Assembly (NCBI GenBank): GCA_008501825.1 | Contig: QQUA01000017.1 | Span: 1 to 64,000 of the forward strand | Length of the DNA: 64,000 bases | Reading direction: 5' to 3' | From: Planctomycetota bacterium | GTDB taxonomy: Bacteria; Planctomycetota; UBA1135 | In this document: piece by piece, positions 36,534 to 45,586 of the stretch | Layout of the letters: the number at the start of each line of letters is the position of its first letter | Position numbering within the stretch: position 1 is the first letter of the stretch | Translations under genes and position numbers: made by a program | Notes under the pieces: model-generated | Told to the model about the DNA's origin: nothing | Seen by the model: the letters and a program-made list of their open reading frames with translations, nothing else | Databases searched by the model: none

Positions 36534-37573
36534 GTTTGCCCTCCGGCAAGATTCCCTTGTTTTTGGCTGGAGCGCGCGGTCTGTTGGCCGGGGAATTCCT
36601 GCGTTTACTCCACGGCCACCCCGCCTTTTCCGCCATTCATCTTTACAGCCGTCTTGGCGGAGAGCCTGTACAACAAATCCACCCTCATCTAAGTTCCACC
36701 CAAATCCTTCAGCCCTTGGACGACTTGGCCGGCGATTTGGCTATGGCCTTGCAAGCCGGTCCGGCTGTTTTGGTATTGGCTCTGCCTCACGGTGCGTCGA
36801 AACCGCTTTGGAAAATTTTACAGCAAAGCTGGAAGGCGAACTCGGCGCCATGGCAGCAAAACTTATACGTGGTGGATTTTTCGGAAGACTTCCGCCTCAC
36901 CCAAGAGTCGGCGGAACCTTGGCAATACGGGTTGCCGGAATTGCATCGCCAATCCTTGTCAGAAAGTCGCTTGACTGCGGCGCCAGGCTGTTTTGCCACA
37001 GCCATGCAGCTCGCAGTGCTTCCTGCGGCCTCGAATGATTCCGTTTCCCAAGAACATCCCTGGATGTTCCACGGCGTAACCGGATCCAGTGGCAGTGGAG
37101 CGGAACCGAAGCCGGGCGCTCATCATCCATTTCGACACCAAAACTTGTGGGCATACTCCCGGCAGGGACACCGTCACGAAAAGGAGTTGCTTCACTCTCG
37201 CAACGGTCTTGGGAATCCATCGGTTCATTTCTTCGCTTACTCCGGTCCTTTCAGTCGAGGCATTCACCTGACCGCTCACCTGCCGCTGAAGACGAAGGAT
37301 GAAACTTCGAAAACGTGGCTTCAGCAATATCGGGAGTTCTACCAAGGCTGCCCCTTCGTTCAAATCTTGGAACAGGAGGCACCAAGCATTCGCGCCGTGG
37401 CCGGCAGCAACCGTGCCGACGTCCAAGTGATGGTCCGGGATGCTTGGCTACACGTGTTTCTGGCTTTGGACAACACCCTGAAAGGCGGGGCGGGGCAAGC
37501 CCTGCAAAGCTTGAACCTCATGCTGGGATACCCAGAAAGCACCGCCTTACCTCTGGTTGGACACGGTTACTGA
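36530..37573 (+). CDS. argC: N-acyl-gamma-glutamyl-phosphate reductase
   Basis: 347 residues from the ATG at 36530, overlapping the previous stop as ATGA; the open frame further upstream is shadow. N-terminal nucleotide-binding part begins KIPLFLAGARGLLAGEFLRLL. The catalytic Cys is C154 in APGCFATAMQLA (family PGCYPT). GVTGSSGSGAEPKPGAHHPF matches the family GxSGAGR region, and HLTAHLPL the conserved HLxPm segment. It reduces the acyl phosphate made by ArgB to the semialdehyde using NADPH. Confidence 0.93.
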   Translation: MSLPSGKIPLFLAGARGLLAGEFLRLLHGHPAFSAIHLYSRLGGEPVQQIHPHLSSTQILQPLDDLAGDLAMALQAGPAVLVLALPHGASKPLWKILQQSWKANSAPWQQNLYVVDFSEDFRLTQESAEPWQYGLPELHRQSLSESRLTAAPGCFATAMQLAVLPAASNDSVSQEHPWMFHGVTGSSGSGAEPKPGAHHPFRHQNLWAYSRQGHRHEKELLHSRNGLGNPSVHFFAYSGPFSRGIHLTAHLPLKTKDETSKTWLQQYREFYQGCPFVQILEQEAPSIRAVAGSNRADVQVMVRDAWLHVFLALDNTLKGGAGQALQSLNLMLGYPESTALPLVGHGY

Positions 37574-38715
37574 TGTTGACCTGCGAACGAAAAAGCTTGA
37601 CCGAATTCCCGGCGTATCAGCGCCTCGACCTGCCGGTGGTCCGCGCCCGAAATTGCTTCCTCCAAGACGCTACCGGACGAAGCTTTCTCGACATGTACGG
37701 CGGTCACTGCGTCAATACATTGGGCGCCGGCCATTCGGCATTAGGCGAAGCCCTTCTTTCTCAATGGGAAGAAAATAGTTTCGTCAGCAATCTTTTGCCC
37801 CATGCGGCGTGGGATACTTTTCTCGAAGCCATGACCCCTTTGCTGCCCGAGGGCGACTGGCAAGTGTTCTGCAGCAACAGTGGTGCCGAAGCCAATGAGA
37901 ACGCTTTAAAGCTGGCCCTTTCTATTACCGGTCGCTCCCGGGTGGTTGCTTTTGAAGGGGCTTTTCACGGCCGAACGGCGGCTGCGGCCGCAGTAAGTGA
38001 TCTTGCCAGCCCTTGGCCTCAGACTCCATTTCCAGTTCGGCAGTTGCCGTGGGGAGAGCTGGAAGGTATCGACCAAAGCTGCGCCGCCGTCCTTCTGGAA
38101 CCGATTCAAAGCCTGGCCGGAGTAGTGACACCGCCGGCCGATTGGCTGACGGCCTTGAAGGATCGATGCCGAAAAGTGGGAGCCCTTTTGATCTTCGATG
38201 AAGTGCAAACCGGAAACGGTCGCTTGGGATTTCCATGGGCAAGCCAATATTTTCAATCGATTCCCGACCTCTTTACCACCGCCAAGGGAGCTGCCGGCGG
38301 TTATCCCATCGGCCTGACCTTTCTCAAGAATGAATTGGCGGAAAGGGCACCCGGAAGTCTGTGCGGATCTACTTTCGGAGGAGGTCCCCTCGCTCTCACC
38401 GCCGCAGCGCTGGTAGCGAAACAATTGCAACAGCCGGAGTTCTTGGCTCAGGTTCAGGAGTGTTCCCAAATCCTGCAAACGGTTGGCGAATTTCCGATGG
38501 TCCAGAAAGTTCGCGGCGCAGGACTTTTGCTGGGTTTTGAGTTAACTGATGCAATAACTGCCAAGGAAGTACGAAACCGGCTCCTGGAGGAAGGCATTTT
38601 GACCGGTTTGTGCCGCCACCCTAACGTCCTTCGAATTTGTCCCCCGCTCAGTTTGAATCCTCAACAAGCACAAGATTTTGTCACTCGATTCGCCAGTTTG
38701 GAGTTTTCGCCGTGA
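37573..38715 (+). CDS. argD: N-acylornithine aminotransferase
   Basis: 380 residues from an ATG at 37573, one base overlapping the argC stop (TGATG). PLP enzyme of aminotransferase class III: GHCVNTLGAGH, VFCSNSGAEANENALKLA, GAFHGRTAAAAAVS, LIFDEVQTGNGRLG with the PLP-binding Asp, and FTTAKGAAGGYPIGL with the Schiff-base Lys. It transfers an amino group from glutamate to the acylated semialdehyde, giving N-acylornithine. The overlapping start puts it in translational coupling. Confidence 0.95.
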   Translation: MLTCERKSLTEFPAYQRLDLPVVRARNCFLQDATGRSFLDMYGGHCVNTLGAGHSALGEALLSQWEENSFVSNLLPHAAWDTFLEAMTPLLPEGDWQVFCSNSGAEANENALKLALSITGRSRVVAFEGAFHGRTAAAAAVSDLASPWPQTPFPVRQLPWGELEGIDQSCAAVLLEPIQSLAGVVTPPADWLTALKDRCRKVGALLIFDEVQTGNGRLGFPWASQYFQSIPDLFTTAKGAAGGYPIGLTFLKNELAERAPGSLCGSTFGGGPLALTAAALVAKQLQQPEFLAQVQECSQILQTVGEFPMVQKVRGAGLLLGFELTDAITAKEVRNRLLEEGILTGLCRHPNVLRICPPLSLNPQQAQDFVTRFASLEFSP

Positions 38716-39710
38716 GTTTCTATAGCCTCCATGATTTCCCTTCCAGCGAGGTTCAAAGCCTGGTCGATCGAACTCTGGCCATTCGCGGCGGAGCGGCACC
38801 GGCGGACTTGGGCGAGCTGGCTCTCGGTTTACTGTTTTTCAATCCCAGCTTGCGAACCCAAGCTTCCTTTCAACGTGCCGCCGCTCGTTTGAAGCTGCAA
38901 CTGGTGCAACTTCAAGGCGGAGCGGTTTGGTCAATGGAAACCGAACCGGCCACAGTCATGGACGGTGAAGCCGCCGAACACGTGCAAGAAGCGGCGGCGG
39001 TTTTATCCCGCTACGTGGACGTCCTTGGAATTCGAGCCTTTCCTTCAGGAAAGAGCTGGGAGCAGGATCAAAGGGATCCCATTTTGCGGGCCTTCATGAA
39101 GTACAGCGATAAGCCGATCATCAACATGGAAAGTTGCCTTTGGCATCCTTGCCAAGCTTTGGCGGATTGGGCCACTTTGGACCAGCTCCAGGTTCCCAAG
39201 CGGGAAAAATTCGTGTTGAGTTGGTCGTGGCACCCCAAAGCCCTGCCGCACGCAGTCCCAAACAGCACGCTTTGCATGGCGGCGCAACGGGGCATGGACG
39301 TAGTCTTGCTGCATCCACCTGAATTCGCCCTGCAAGACTCCATCTTGGAAGAAGCCGAACGATTGGCTTCGGAAAATGGCGGAAGCTTGCAAATCAGCCA
39401 TGACCGGAAACAAGCTTTGGCAGGAGCCAAGGTGGTGTACGCCAAGTCGTGGGGAAGCTTGGATGCCTGGCATGACTCGCAAGAAGAAGCCAAGTTGCGT
39501 TCGCCTTACCGCCATTGGTGCCTGCACCTGAAAGATCTTTCTCCGAAAACTCGTTTCTTCCACTGCCTTCCCATTCGTCGCAACGTGGTCGCCGCCGACG
39601 ACATCCTGGATTCACCGCAATCTGCGGTGATTGAACAAGCCGAAAATCGCCTTCATGCTCAAACGGCGGTTTTAGAAAAACTCCTTACCCCGGAATTTTG
39701 TCATGCTTGA
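38712..39710 (+). CDS. argF': N-acylornithine carbamoyltransferase (ArgF' type)
   Basis: 332 residues from a GTG at 38712 overlapping the argD stop as GTGA. The carbamoyl phosphate loop reads FFNPSLRTQASFQ (42-54) instead of the STRTRTSF of ordinary ornithine carbamoyltransferase; this is the acetyl/succinyl-ornithine form. Also present: HPCQALADW (145-153), VVYAKSWGSL, HCLPIRRNVVAADDILDS and ENRLHAQ. It makes N-acylcitrulline. Judging from memory of the Xanthomonas enzyme, the residue that selects acetyl (Glu) or succinyl (Pro) side chains aligns with A88, just before E89-H90, and the carboxylated Lys of that enzyme aligns with a Val, so acyl specificity is unclear. Confidence 0.9.
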   Translation: MSFYSLHDFPSSEVQSLVDRTLAIRGGAAPADLGELALGLLFFNPSLRTQASFQRAAARLKLQLVQLQGGAVWSMETEPATVMDGEAAEHVQEAAAVLSRYVDVLGIRAFPSGKSWEQDQRDPILRAFMKYSDKPIINMESCLWHPCQALADWATLDQLQVPKREKFVLSWSWHPKALPHAVPNSTLCMAAQRGMDVVLLHPPEFALQDSILEEAERLASENGGSLQISHDRKQALAGAKVVYAKSWGSLDAWHDSQEEAKLRSPYRHWCLHLKDLSPKTRFFHCLPIRRNVVAADDILDSPQSAVIEQAENRLHAQTAVLEKLLTPEFCHA

Positions 39711-40608
39711 TCTGCTTCAAGCCGCTCCCCACGTTCGCCTGCAGCGAGGCAGCACCATGGTTTTCAAAATCGGCGGTGCATGCTTGGCACGACCTCGCTT
39801 GCTGCAGCATCTTGCCGAACAAATCGCCGTCATTCAGGCTTTTGGAGTTCAGCCGGTGATCGTTCATGGAGGCGGCCCGCAAGCCGACCTTCTGCAACAA
39901 ACCCTGGGCGAGACGCCGCAAAAAATTGATGGCCGCCGCATTACCTCGAAAACGGCGTTGCGGGCGGTGCAAATGAGCATGCTCGGCGATTTGAACGGCG
40001 CCTTAGCCGCGGCCTTGACCGAAGCCGGCGCCCGGGCCATCGGTCTCAACGTCGGTACCGGCAACGTAGTCAAAGCACGACGGCGCCCGCCCATGGAAAC
40101 TTCCTTGGGAGAAATCGATTTTGGTGAGGTGGGAGACGTGGAGGAGATCCAGCCGAAACCCCTCCACGCCATTTTGGAAGCCGGCTGCATCCCGGTAGTT
40201 TGCCCGCCGGTAAGCGACGGCAAAGGAGGCTTTCTTAACGTGAACGCCGACTCTCTGGCAGCTTCGCTGGCGGTTGCTCTTCAAGCCGATCGCCTGCTGT
40301 TCGTGACTTCCGTCGCCGGCATATTGCACGCAACCGATCAAACCGTCATTTCCGCATTGGGCTTGGAGGAACTCAGGAATTTGCAGGCGGAAGGAGCCCT
40401 GGTCGATGGCATGTCCGTGAAGGCAAAGGCGATGGAAGTCGCCCTTCTCGGTGGGGTAGATCAAATCCATGTGGTCTCCGGCATCGACAGCCACGCTCTT
40501 TTAATCGAGCTTTACACCAACCAAGGATCCGGGACTTTACTGACCCAATCCAGTCCGAGTCTGGAAACTTCCGTCGACCCTTCATTCGCAGTTTTTCAAG
40601 CACCATGA
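39703..40608 (+). CDS. argB: N-acylglutamate kinase
   Basis: 301 residues of the amino-acid kinase family. FKIGGACLARP near the start, VHGGGPQADLL for acylglutamate binding, RRITSKTALRAVQMSM, and a C-terminal SVKAKAMEVALLGGVDQIHVV. It phosphorylates N-acylglutamate with ATP. It overlaps argF' by 8 bases (ATGCTTGA) and argE by ATGA. A substrate other than N-acetylglutamate cannot be excluded, given the unclear acyl group. Confidence 0.95.
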   Translation: MLDLLQAAPHVRLQRGSTMVFKIGGACLARPRLLQHLAEQIAVIQAFGVQPVIVHGGGPQADLLQQTLGETPQKIDGRRITSKTALRAVQMSMLGDLNGALAAALTEAGARAIGLNVGTGNVVKARRRPPMETSLGEIDFGEVGDVEEIQPKPLHAILEAGCIPVVCPPVSDGKGGFLNVNADSLAASLAVALQADRLLFVTSVAGILHATDQTVISALGLEELRNLQAEGALVDGMSVKAKAMEVALLGGVDQIHVVSGIDSHALLIELYTNQGSGTLLTQSSPSLETSVDPSFAVFQAP

Positions 40609-41702
40609 ATCCCGAAGTCCTGTTTCAAGACCTCGTTTCGATCCCAAGTCTTTCCGGAGAAGAAGGAGAAATCGCCAACTTCTTGGAAACCGTTCTGCTG
40701 AATGAAGGTCTGGATTTCCAGCGGATCGGTGACAACCTCTTGGTGCAAATCGACCGCGGTCCGGGTCCGGATATCTTCTTCACCAGTCACTTGGATACGG
40801 TTCCCCCGGCCACCAACTGGCAAGGAGATCCTTGGCAAGCTCAATGGCAGGACCACCGGTTGTGCGGGTTGGGCACAAACGATGCCAAGGGGTGCGTAGT
40901 GGCCATGCTGGCCGCGGCGCACCAGTTTCGCTCCCTGGCCTGGCAAGGAAAATTAACCGTGGCTTTGGTGGTGGAAGAAGAAACCAGCAATGCCGGCATA
41001 GCTGAGGTGCTAAAAGCCACTTCCTTGCCGGATATGGCGGTCGTCGGTGAACCCACCGATTTGGAAGTCGTTCGCGCCCAGGCCGGTCTTGCAATCTTGG
41101 TGGCCGAATGGCAAGGGCAATCTTGCCATGCCGCCCACGTAGCCAAAGTGCCCCACGTTCACGCTCTACACCGGGCCGCCACTGAGATTTCCGCTTTGCC
41201 TGAGCACGTCTTCTTTACCGAAGATCATCCTTTGCTTGGAGCGACTTCCTTGGTTCCGACGGTTTTCAAGTCAGGCGATCGCCACAATCGCATTCCCGAT
41301 GTTGCCGAGGCTGTGTACGACGTCCGTCTGGTTCCTCCTGATCGAGCTGAATCCGTGGCCGCGTGGTTGCAAACACAATTGCCGAAGGCGGCTGTGCGAA
41401 TTCGATCCTCCCGCTTGAAACCGGTGGAAACTCCAGCCGATCACCCCTTGGTCTTGGAAGCGCTCGCCGCCGCCGGAAAGGCTGAAGCCATTGGCTCCAC
41501 CACGCTTTCCGATATGGCCCTGCTCCATCAGGTTCCGGTGGTGAAGTGCGGCCCGGGAAACACTTCCCGTAGCCACACGCCCAATGAATATTTGGATCGC
41601 CATGAACTTCAGCAAGGGATCGCTTTTTACCGGCAACTCTTGCAGCGGCTCGCCAACCTCGTTCCCGCTTCCTGCACCACCTCCAGCCAGTTATCGGCAT
41701 GA
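40605..41702 (+). CDS. argE: N-acylcitrulline deacylase-type M20 peptidase
   Basis: 365 residues. M20 metallopeptidase with metal ligands in SHLDTVPPA and in LGTNDAKGCV, the catalytic Glu pair in VVEEETSNAG, VVGEPTDLEV, and a late SHTPNEYLDR ligand. In ArgF'-type pathways this enzyme removes the acyl group from N-acylcitrulline to give citrulline for ArgG; its place between argB and argH fits. It could accept acylornithine too. Confidence 0.88.
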   Translation: MNPEVLFQDLVSIPSLSGEEGEIANFLETVLLNEGLDFQRIGDNLLVQIDRGPGPDIFFTSHLDTVPPATNWQGDPWQAQWQDHRLCGLGTNDAKGCVVAMLAAAHQFRSLAWQGKLTVALVVEEETSNAGIAEVLKATSLPDMAVVGEPTDLEVVRAQAGLAILVAEWQGQSCHAAHVAKVPHVHALHRAATEISALPEHVFFTEDHPLLGATSLVPTVFKSGDRHNRIPDVAEAVYDVRLVPPDRAESVAAWLQTQLPKAAVRIRSSRLKPVETPADHPLVLEALAAAGKAEAIGSTTLSDMALLHQVPVVKCGPGNTSRSHTPNEYLDRHELQQGIAFYRQLLQRLANLVPASCTTSSQLSA

Positions 41703-42949
41703 CGGCAAGCTCGAATCAGCCCTTTTTTCATCCTCCGATTTGGGATCGTGGAGAAGCCATCGACGAAGCCATGATGCGCTTTACCATCGGCGAGGATTGG
41801 CGGATGGACCGGCAACTCGTTCCTTTCGACATAGAAGGATCTTTGGCCCATGCCGCGGGTCTTGCCCGGTGCAGCCTTTTAAACCAGGAGGATTACGAAA
41901 GCATTCAAACAGGCCTGAATCAGCTCCTAGTCGATTGGCAAGCGGGCAAGTGGACGGTAGAACCGGGAGATGAAGACGTGCATTCGGCGGTGGAACGCCG
42001 CCTGATCGACCTCATTGGCAAAGCGGGGAGTCGCCTTCATACCGGAAGAAGCCGAAACGACCAAGTCGCCACCGATCTACTGCTATGGCTTCGCGCCGCC
42101 ACTCAAGAACTGACTCAAGGAATTCGCCAGGTCCTTGTCGCAGGTCAACAATTGCATCGCCGTTTTGAGGCCTGGCCTCTACCGGGATATACCCACTTGC
42201 GGCGAGCCATGCCTTCTACGGTAGGAGATTGGATATCGGCCCATTGTCGCGCCTTTGAAGACAGCTTGCTGGACTTGAATGGTCAGAGTCATCGCTGGCG
42301 TTTATGCCCTCTTGGAAGCGGCGCCGGTTACGGAGTTCCTTTGGAACTTGATCGCCAAGGAGTGGCGGAGGATCTCGGATTTCAAGGTCCGGAGCCGGTT
42401 GTCAGCTATCCTCAGCACAGCCGCGGTCGGGCTGAGTTGAGTTTCTTGACCGTCGTTGAAGGTGTCGCCCTGAACCTGGGCAAACTCGCCGCCGATTTGT
42501 GGCTGTTCTCTACGGAAGAATTCGGCTTTCTGGAACTTCCGGTTTCGATGACCACCGGCTCTTCCTTGATGCCGCATAAACGAAATCCCGATTTGATCGA
42601 ACTCATTCGAGCCAACAGCCGGCAAATCTGCGCCGACCGGGAAGCTCTAAAGAGCATCCTCTCCGACTTGCCGAGCGGCTATCACCGAGATTTCCAACTG
42701 ATCAAACCGCCGCTGTTTCGATCCCACTCTACAGCAGTCAACATGTTGGAGTTAATCGCCCGTTTCCTGGACAAGGTAGAGTTTCGAAAGAAGGCTCTGG
42801 ATTTAGCTTCGAAGGATGTCAAACTTGCAGCGACGGAAAAGCTCCTGCAACAAGCGGCAGCGGGCCAAGCCTTTCGCGAAGCCTACCGCCGAGAAAGTCG
42901 AGAATTCGAAAGCGAGCCGCCTCACAACCAAGAGGAAGGAAGCGATTAG
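41699..42949 (+). CDS. argH: Argininosuccinate lyase
   Basis: 416 residues, slightly shorter than the usual 450-470. Fumarase/aspartase superfamily: RLHTGRSRNDQVATDLLLW, PLPGYTHLRRAMPSTVGDW, and the signature GSSLMPHKRNPDLIELIR with the catalytic loop Ser. Splits argininosuccinate into arginine and fumarate. It overlaps argE by ATGA. The C-terminal swivel domain (KDVKLAATEKLLQQ) is short, which may explain the length. Confidence 0.93.
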   Translation: MTASSNQPFFHPPIWDRGEAIDEAMMRFTIGEDWRMDRQLVPFDIEGSLAHAAGLARCSLLNQEDYESIQTGLNQLLVDWQAGKWTVEPGDEDVHSAVERRLIDLIGKAGSRLHTGRSRNDQVATDLLLWLRAATQELTQGIRQVLVAGQQLHRRFEAWPLPGYTHLRRAMPSTVGDWISAHCRAFEDSLLDLNGQSHRWRLCPLGSGAGYGVPLELDRQGVAEDLGFQGPEPVVSYPQHSRGRAELSFLTVVEGVALNLGKLAADLWLFSTEEFGFLELPVSMTTGSSLMPHKRNPDLIELIRANSRQICADREALKSILSDLPSGYHRDFQLIKPPLFRSHSTAVNMLELIARFLDKVEFRKKALDLASKDVKLAATEKLLQQAAAGQAFREAYRRESREFESEPPHNQEEGSD

Positions 42950-42958
42950 AATGATGTT

Positions 42959-43435
42959 ATGGCATCCAAGAGAAAAAGTTGGCGGGAGAAGTTAGCCGAC
43001 GAAAAGGACTTTCCCCGCATCGAGCCTATTTCCGCCGGAATGGCCAAGAAATGGGGACCAGGAACCATCGTGATTCCCACGCCTCGGGAGGTGGATGAAA
43101 TCATGCGCAAGGTCCCGAAAGGCAAACTGATTACCATCAATCAGATCCGAGAGAAGGTGGCCGATCGTCACGGAGCCACCATCGGATGCCCGATTTGCGT
43201 CGGGATCTTTGCCAGGACCGCGGCCGGGGCGGCGGAAGAAGATGCGGCGGACGGCAAGAAACGCATTACTCCGTATTGGAGAACCCTCAAAGGGGATGGA
43301 GAAGTCAACCCCAAATACCCCGGTGGACTGGAAGGCCAAAGAGAAAAACTGGAAGCGGAAGGCCACACGCTGGTCCAAAAAGGAAAGCGCTTGCTGGTGG
43401 AAAATTACCAGCAAGCCTTAGTGAAAGCTCCTTAA
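42959..43435 (+). CDS. Conserved MGMT-like winged-helix protein
   Basis: 158 residues. VDEIMRKVPKGKLITINQIREKVADRHGATIGCPICVGIF and ITPYWRTLK match a conserved small family that resembles the DNA-binding domain of methylguanine methyltransferases. It lacks the PCHR catalytic motif of those enzymes, so it is not an alkyl-transferase. The start lies 9 bases after argH, so it may be cotranscribed with the arginine operon, although nothing links it to that pathway. Function unknown. Confidence 0.8.
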   Translation: MASKRKSWREKLADEKDFPRIEPISAGMAKKWGPGTIVIPTPREVDEIMRKVPKGKLITINQIREKVADRHGATIGCPICVGIFARTAAGAAEEDAADGKKRITPYWRTLKGDGEVNPKYPGGLEGQREKLEAEGHTLVQKGKRLLVENYQQALVKAP

Positions 43436-43450
43436 ACCCCGAGGGGCGAC

Positions 43451-44827
43451 CTAGCTCAATCGAGCGACTCGAACCACGGTATTGGTACCGTAAGGGTATC
43501 CTGTACTGTGAAGAATGAGGTCCTGGTTTCCTTCTTGTTCCAACTTCAAGGACTCGCCGTTGTCCAACCAGTGAGCCTTTTTGAACTTGCCCGACAAACC
43601 GGAGAATCGCCGAGGGCCGGCCCCTCTGGATTTGGCATGCGCTCTCGTATCTGCAGTCAGAGTCAAATCGAAGACGAATAGATAAACTTCATCTCCAAGT
43701 CGCAAACCAAAATCTCTCCCTTCTCCCTGGATTCGATCAGGGCGGCCACGATACATCGGGCCCTCCTCGCCCCCGTGCATGCGAATCCAATCTCCGACTC
43801 GGGCCAACAACGCCTTTTCGTAATCCGGCACCGCCCCGGAAGCCGTAGGTCCTACGTTCATGAGCAAATTGGCCCCGGCGCGACGGCACCCGCAAAGCTC
43901 TTCGATGACGTGGGCTGGTGAGAGATAATTGAAGTCCCGCTCGGCAATACCCCAGTGGAAGTTCAGGGTATGGCACATTTCACCGGCCACATATTTCGGA
44001 TGTCCTCGGCGATCGATCGGCTCGGGGCGTCCCCGCTCAAAAGTCGTACTATCAATCTCCGGATTGCCGATTTTGCCGCCGGCTCCGATGCCGGTATTGT
44101 TGATAATCAGCGCTTCCGGCTGGTATTTCCGAATGACTCCGTACAAGGCATCCGTTTCCCAATCGGCATTCGGCTTGCTCCAGTTGCCGTCAAACCAAAA
44201 ACCACCGATAGGACCGTATTCGGTACACAGCAATTTGATCGAGCTACGCAAATACTCTTGATATGCCTTCCAATCCTTTTCGAATCGAGGTTCAATCCAG
44301 TCCAGGGTGGTGCAATACAACATCGGGACCACGCCTTCAGCCCTGCATCCCTCGCAAAAATCCAAAATGAGATCGCGGCCGGCGGCGGAATGGGTCACGT
44401 CCCAGGTGGACAAACCCCGAGTATCGTAAAGACTGAAACCGTCATGGTGGCGTGAAGTCAAAGTTACGTACTTCATGCCCGCTCTCTTCGCCGCCCGAGC
44501 CAAAGCTCTGCCGCTGAAATCCTCGGCATGGAAAGACTTGGCAAGAGCTCGGTAATCCTCCAGCGGAACGCGGTGCAAGTGATATACCCACTCCCCTTTC
44601 GCTATCTGGGAGTACAAACCCCAGTGGACGAACATGCCGAAGGCCATTTGTTCGAATCTCTTGACCCTTTCGGAGGCAATCGGGATTTCGCCTTCCTGTT
44701 GGGCTGGCTCTTGGATCTGCCACGAGCCGAATCTGGGGTTCTTCCCGGCAAAAAGAGCCGGAGACGAAAGAACGGAAGCACCGGCCAACCCGGTAGCTTT
44801 CAAAAGACGGCGGCGACTGACGTCCAT
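43451..44827 (-). CDS. Secreted alpha-L-fucosidase, GH29
   Basis: 458 residues. Tat-type signal SRRRLLKATGLAGASVLSSPALFA. GH29 landmarks: FGMFVHWGLYS (about 63-73), KYVTLTSRHHDGFSLYDT (119-136), GGFWFDGNW with D213 as probable nucleophile. A general acid residue could not be placed. It removes alpha-L-fucose residues from glycans outside the cytoplasm. It is divergent from eda and kdgK with 96 bases between. Confidence 0.92.
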   Translation of the reverse strand: MDVSRRRLLKATGLAGASVLSSPALFAGKNPRFGSWQIQEPAQQEGEIPIASERVKRFEQMAFGMFVHWGLYSQIAKGEWVYHLHRVPLEDYRALAKSFHAEDFSGRALARAAKRAGMKYVTLTSRHHDGFSLYDTRGLSTWDVTHSAAGRDLILDFCEGCRAEGVVPMLYCTTLDWIEPRFEKDWKAYQEYLRSSIKLLCTEYGPIGGFWFDGNWSKPNADWETDALYGVIRKYQPEALIINNTGIGAGGKIGNPEIDSTTFERGRPEPIDRRGHPKYVAGEMCHTLNFHWGIAERDFNYLSPAHVIEELCGCRRAGANLLMNVGPTASGAVPDYEKALLARVGDWIRMHGGEEGPMYRGRPDRIQGEGRDFGLRLGDEVYLFVFDLTLTADTRAHAKSRGAGPRRFSGLSGKFKKAHWLDNGESLKLEQEGNQDLILHSTGYPYGTNTVVRVARLS

Positions 44828-44923
44828 GGCAAAGCCATCCTACCCCAGTTGTTCTCGAGGTGGGCTTGGATCTACGTATACTCCAAGCTCCCCGACCCGG
44901 GCGAAACCCACGAAGGCGGCACC

Positions 44924-45586
44924 ATGCAATTCAGTGACGTGGAACAGAGATTGGAACGCCACCGCCTGGTTCCGGTGATGGCCATTCATGACGAAGGCCA
45001 TGCCGAACCCTTGGCTGAAACCTTGCTGGCCGGCGGCTTGCCGATTGCCGAGATCACCTTTCGTACCAGTGCCGCCGAGGCTTGCCTGCGCCGAATGTCC
45101 AAATACGACGATCTACTGGTCGGTGCCGGCACCGTGACTACGGTAAACCAGGTTGGGCAAGCAGTCCAAGCCGGGGCTCGATTCCTGGTCAGCCCGGGCT
45201 TTGCGCCGCAAATCGTGCAAGCGGCCCAAGCGGAAGGAGTTCCCATTTATCCAGGTGTCTGCACTCCTTCCGAAGTCATGCAAGCATCCCTCTTAGGCTT
45301 GGAAACCTTGAAGTTCTTCCCCGCCGGTTCATCCGGTGGACCAAAGTCCCTTCGCGCCCTGGCTCCGGTATTTCCCAACATCCGCTTTATTCCAACCGGC
45401 GGCGTGAGTGCAGAGAACTTGAAAGAGTATTTAAGTCTGCCAAACGTGCTGGCTTGCGGAGGAAGTTGGATGGTGAAAACCAATCTCTTCCAAGATGGAA
45501 ATTTTGAACCGGTGCTCACCGCCATTCGCGAAGCTGTCCAGCTTGCCAATCAAGCCACGAACTCCAACTTTGAAAAATCAAAGTGA
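44924..45586 (+). CDS. eda: KDPG/KHG aldolase
   Basis: 220 residues from the ATG at 44924; the longer frame to 44528 is shadow of the fucosidase. PVMAIHDEGHAEPLAETLLAGGLPIAEITFRT with the catalytic Glu in EITFRT, LLVGAGTVTTVNQ, GVCTPSEVMQA, KFFPAGSSGG with the Schiff-base Lys, and IRFIPTGGVSAEN. It splits 2-keto-3-deoxy-6-phosphogluconate into pyruvate and glyceraldehyde 3-phosphate. It overlaps the kinase gene by GTGA. Confidence 0.95.
   Translation: MQFSDVEQRLERHRLVPVMAIHDEGHAEPLAETLLAGGLPIAEITFRTSAAEACLRRMSKYDDLLVGAGTVTTVNQVGQAVQAGARFLVSPGFAPQIVQAAQAEGVPIYPGVCTPSEVMQASLLGLETLKFFPAGSSGGPKSLRALAPVFPNIRFIPTGGVSAENLKEYLSLPNVLACGGSWMVKTNLFQDGNFEPVLTAIREAVQLANQATNSNFEKSK

Noticed and set aside
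42959..43435. Methylguanine-DNA methyltransferase
   Set aside because: The PCHR active site is absent.
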